A stretch of DNA of 22,742 nucleotides from Rhodocyclaceae bacterium UBA2271 (GTDB taxonomy: Bacteria > Pseudomonadota > Gammaproteobacteria > Burkholderiales > Rhodocyclaceae). A model generated the notes under the pieces. That model was not told where the DNA came from, did no database searches, and saw only the letters and a list, made by a program, of their open reading frames with translations. The stretch spans positions 1 to 22,742 of the forward strand of contig DDXB01000013.1 in the NCBI GenBank assembly GCA_002347405.1, written 5' to 3'. The translations under genes were made by a program, and so were the position numbers. This document shows, one piece after another, positions 20,901 through 22,742 of this stretch (its first letter is position 1; each line of letters starts with the position of its first letter).

Positions 20901-21303
20901 CGACCTGGAACCAGGGGTGCTGGTCCGAGGTATGGTTAACCACCAGTTCGGTGATGACGCGCAGCTTGCGCCGGTGCGCTTCATTGACGAAGGCACGGAA
21001 GTCGTCGAGCGTGCCATATGACGGATGCACGTTCTCGTAATCCGCTACGTCATAGCCGTCGTCGCGCTGCGGCGACGGGTAGAAGGGCAGCAGCCAGATG
21101 GTATTGACGCCGAGCGACTGGACATGATCGAGTCGCTCGGTCAGGCCGCGAAAATCGCCTATGCCGTCGCCGTTGCCGTCGGCATAGGCCTTGATGTGCA
21201 GTTCATAAATGACCGCATCCTTGTACCAGAGGGTGTCGCCTTCCAGGTCGGCGGTTATCGCCGCCGCGGTACCGAGGGCCATGTCAGTCTGAATATGCAT
21301 CAT
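17962..21303 (-). CDS. Trehalose synthase / maltokinase fusion, first copy
   Basis: A 1113-residue protein with the same two-part plan as the copy at 13771-17139. The TreS part (about 20-565) keeps D222 in GFRLDAIPYL, E264 in LLAEANMWPE and D330 in FLRNHDE, at the same residue numbers as the other copy. The kinase part (about 610-1110) has RWYAAK (625-630), catalytic D967 in HGDLHLGQ and DFEGEP (984-989). It should isomerise trehalose to maltose and phosphorylate maltose, directly upstream of GlgE in the pathway. It lies 9 bp after glgE, which supports that role. Two ATGs stand in tandem (21303, 21300); AAGG at 21307-21310 is only 3 nt from the first and 6 nt from the second, so the second is the better start. 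The kinase halves have diverged more than the TreS halves: 35 of 62 residues identical in a hand-aligned segment, against 76 of 100 in TreS. Confidence 0.95.
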   Translation of the reverse strand: MMHIQTDMALGTAAAITADLEGDTLWYKDAVIYELHIKAYADGNGDGIGDFRGLTERLDHVQSLGVNTIWLLPFYPSPQRDDGYDVADYENVHPSYGTLDDFRAFVNEAHRRKLRVITELVVNHTSDQHPWFQVARSAPKDSPERNFYVWSDDPKKYSGTRIIFTDTEKSNWTWDEVAQQYFWHRFFSHQPDLNFDNPAVLQAVLNTMEFWLEMGVDGFRLDAIPYLIERDGTSNENLRETHDVIKEIRRRLEAKYPGRLLLAEANMWPEDVHEYFGDGDECQMAYHFPLMPRLYMAIAQEDRHPVVEILAQTPDIPANCQWAVFLRNHDELTLEMVTSKERDYMYNMYAAESRARINIGIRRRLAPLLENNPDRIKLMNSMLLSMLGTPVLYYGDEIGMGDNIFLGDRDGVRTPMQWSTDRNGGFSRADPQRLYLPPIQDPIYGFEAVNVEAQAREPSSLLSWTRHLLAIRGTTQAFGRGSLTMMHPGNRKILAYLREYQGEVILCVANVSRVAQSVELDLGAYKGRVPVEMTGRSAFPPIGKEPYFLTLMAYGFFWFRLSLDTEPPEWHTCRTPIEDLVVVVLFDEWNSFFRNRVVPWRIAMAEKTRAQLENQILPRFLLSQRWYAAKTEPLQHAAIAEYSMLQAGETQWLMALVDIHGAAKPARYFVPLALSLEESESERTHALSAVAIAKVRQQANTGVLADAMADEAFCRAMVNAIGAKRELKAEGGTLRFSPSDSFVKIVGGMLKDATPLTRLTASSNSVSLLGDRLFLKAYRHLHDGISPELEMGRFLTDAVGFKHCVPVAGSVDFHAANGAIYTLALLQAQVTNQGDAWSHTVGQFARLLDSSSIIGDETHDDAGPLVERMQALARRIAELHIALARTTGDPAFDPEPIQPLDLTSWVATVEGECRDTLESMAQRATAWEKPLAELGARIIEALPALVTAIKRAAHSPPPGVKTRLHGDLHLGQVLICHDDFLLIDFEGEPQRTFAERRAKHSALRDVAGMLRSFDYARHAALHQSAATGADLERLAISARQWENSMREGFLQTYGQVAVDGGLYADAAEFEAAKSLIDLFELEKAFYELRYEMDNRPDWIGVPLEGIAALAGVS

Positions 21304-21306
21304 GCG

Positions 21307-21310
21307 CCTT
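21307..21310 (-). promoter_or_regulatory. Ribosome binding site favouring the second of two ATGs
   Basis: AAGG lies between the glgE stop and the tandem ATG-ATG of the first treS copy. At 3 nt it is too close for the first ATG but well placed, at 6 nt, for the second (21298-21300). The true protein may therefore be one residue shorter than the longest frame. Confidence 0.45.
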
Positions 21311-21312
21311 GC

Positions 21313-22742
21313 TTAAAGGAAATAGTCGAAGTCGCGTTCGCTGCGCAGGCGGCGCCGCAAGCGCAGGATATGCACCGGGGAGGATTGCGGGTCGAGGCGG
21401 ACAAAATTGCGTTCCCCCTGCCAGAGGAAGCGGGCTCCCGAAAGCAGATCGTGCGCCTGGTAGGGGCTGTCGCCGGGTACGCCCAGCGTGTCCAGCGGCA
21501 GATCGATCCAGCCGGCCTGGACGTTATGCGGGTCGAGGTTGGCGACCATGACCAGGGTGTCGTCCGCGGTTGTCTTGCTGTAGCAAAGCATGAGGGGGTT
21601 GTCGATGGCGTGAAAACGCAGGTTCCAGTCTGATTGCAGGGCGGGGTTTTCGCGGCGAATGCGGTTGAGACGCGTGATGTAGTCACGCAAGCTGTCGGGC
21701 CGCTCGATATCCCAGTGACGCAACTGATACTTCTCCGAATCGAGGTATTCCTCGCCGCCCGGATCGCGCGGCTCATGCTCCATCAGTTCGTAGGCCGGCC
21801 CATAGATGCCGTAATTGGCCCCCAGCGTTGCCGCCAGCGCCACCCGCAGCAGGAAAGCGGGGCGACCGCCATATTGCAGAAATTCGGGCAGGATGTCCGG
21901 GGTGTTGGGCCAGAGGTTGGGCCGGAAATACTCGCGCGAATCGTGACGGGCGAGTTCGGTGAAGTACTCCATCAGTTCCTGCTGCGTATTGCGCCAGGTG
22001 AAATAGGTGTAGGACTGCGTGAAGCCGAGTTTTGCCAGCCGGTGCATGATTCTCGGCCGGGTAAATGCCTCGGCGAGGAAGATGATTTCCGGGTGTTCGG
22101 CCTTGATGGCGCCGATCAGCCACTCCCAGAAGGGGAAGGGCTTGGTATGGGGGTTGTCCACGCGAAAAATGCGCACACCCGCGCCGATCCAGTGATCGAC
22201 CACATCCTTAAGTTCGTTCCACAGCGCCTGCCAGTCTTCGCACTCGAAATCGAAAGGGTAGATGTCCTGGTATTTCTTCGGTGGGTTCTCGGCATACTGT
22301 ATGCTGCCGTCGGGACGATGGCGGAACCATTCGGGGTGCTGCTTCACATAGGGATGGTCAGGTGAGCACTGGAAGGCGATGTCCAGGGCGACTTCCATGC
22401 CCTGCGCGCGGGATTCCTTGACCAGCCGGCGAAAATCTGCGGCGCTGCCGAGTTGGGGATGAATGTCGTGGTGACCGCCTTCGCTTGCACCTATCGCCCA
22501 TGGACTGCCATGGTCATCCGGTCCGGCGGTGAGGCTGTTGTTGGGTCCCTTGCGAAAGGCGCGACCGATGGGATGAATCGGTGGCAGGTAGAGCACATCG
22601 AAGCCCATGGCGGCGATGTCGGGCAGTCGTTCGATGACGCCGGCAAAGTTGCCGTGGGTCGCTTCATCCGTGGAGCAGGAGCGAGGGAACAATTCATACC
22701 AGGCAGAGAAGCGACCGCGTATCGGGTCGACGGTGACTTCCA
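21313..22742 (-). CDS. glgE: Alpha-1,4-glucan:maltose-1-phosphate maltosyltransferase GlgE, N-terminus cut off
   Basis: GlgE adds maltosyl units from maltose 1-phosphate to the non-reducing end of alpha-1,4-glucan, the last step of the trehalose-to-glucan route. The visible 475 residues run from the right edge to a TAA; roughly 190 N-terminal residues of the usual 650-700 are missing. The frame is open through the edge, beginning EVTVDPIRGRFSAWYELFPRS, the normal entry to the GH13_3 barrel, so the gene does not start at the TTG at 22692. Active-site motifs: FRVDNPHTKPFPFWEW (nucleophile Asp codon at 22156-22158), FLAEAFTRP (acid/base), and NTPDILPEFLQYGGRPAF. It precedes the first TreS-maltokinase gene by 9 bp, so the donor-making and donor-using enzymes are encoded together. 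Maltose 1-phosphate build-up is toxic in mycobacteria lacking GlgE, so matched expression makes sense. The upstream end and any glgB lie outside the window. Confidence 0.96.
   Translation of the reverse strand, partial: EVTVDPIRGRFSAWYELFPRSCSTDEATHGNFAGVIERLPDIAAMGFDVLYLPPIHPIGRAFRKGPNNSLTAGPDDHGSPWAIGASEGGHHDIHPQLGSAADFRRLVKESRAQGMEVALDIAFQCSPDHPYVKQHPEWFRHRPDGSIQYAENPPKKYQDIYPFDFECEDWQALWNELKDVVDHWIGAGVRIFRVDNPHTKPFPFWEWLIGAIKAEHPEIIFLAEAFTRPRIMHRLAKLGFTQSYTYFTWRNTQQELMEYFTELARHDSREYFRPNLWPNTPDILPEFLQYGGRPAFLLRVALAATLGANYGIYGPAYELMEHEPRDPGGEEYLDSEKYQLRHWDIERPDSLRDYITRLNRIRRENPALQSDWNLRFHAIDNPLMLCYSKTTADDTLVMVANLDPHNVQAGWIDLPLDTLGVPGDSPYQAHDLLSGARFLWQGERNFVRLDPQSSPVHILRLRRRLRSERDFDYFL

Noticed and set aside
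22690..22692. TTG as the start of GlgE
   Set aside because: The frame continues open to the window edge with residues typical of GlgE (WYELFPRS), so the TTG encodes an internal leucine of a truncated gene.

Overview
The window is almost wholly coding, and every gene I support lies on the minus strand, transcribed from right to left. The GC-rich composition, the proteobacterial family types (CmpX-like membrane protein, MalQ-TreY fusion, TreS-maltokinase fusions) and the compact overlapping layout suggest a proteobacterium, most likely a betaproteobacterium. That placement is inference. No RNA gene, mobile element or CRISPR array was seen.

In order of transcription: glgE (5' end cut off by the right edge, 21313-22742); a trehalose synthase-maltokinase fusion (17962-21303); a CmpX-like small membrane protein (17258-17941); a second trehalose synthase-maltokinase fusion (13771-17139); glgC (12525-13748); glgX (10382-12514); treZ (8550-10385); a malQ-treY fusion of 1718 residues (3397-8553); an (alpha/alpha)6-barrel glycosidase-like gene (2234-3400); a ClC H+/Cl- antiporter (850-2217); and an unrecognised gene cut off by the left edge (1-811). 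Most gaps are at most 38 bp, and three junctions overlap by 4 bp. The only larger gap is 118 bp (17140-17257), before the second treS copy. No convincing terminator separates any pair, so one very long operon or a few overlapping transcripts is likely.

The enzymes make a nearly closed loop between alpha-glucan and trehalose. GlgX and MalQ reshape and debranch glucan, TreY and TreZ release trehalose from the reducing ends of linear maltodextrins. TreS converts trehalose to maltose, its fused kinase domain makes maltose 1-phosphate, and GlgE adds this maltosyl unit back to glucan. GlgC supplies ADP-glucose, the donor for GlgA or GlgM. The branching enzyme GlgB and the GlgA or GlgM synthase are not in the window.

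The most unusual points are the two complete TreS-maltokinase copies flanking a mechanosensitive-type membrane protein, and the inclusion of two ion or osmotic membrane proteins (CmpX-like and ClC) in a trehalose/glycogen cluster. Together they suggest a carbon store that can be switched quickly into an osmolyte and back. The unknown gene at the left edge is the best candidate for something undescribed.
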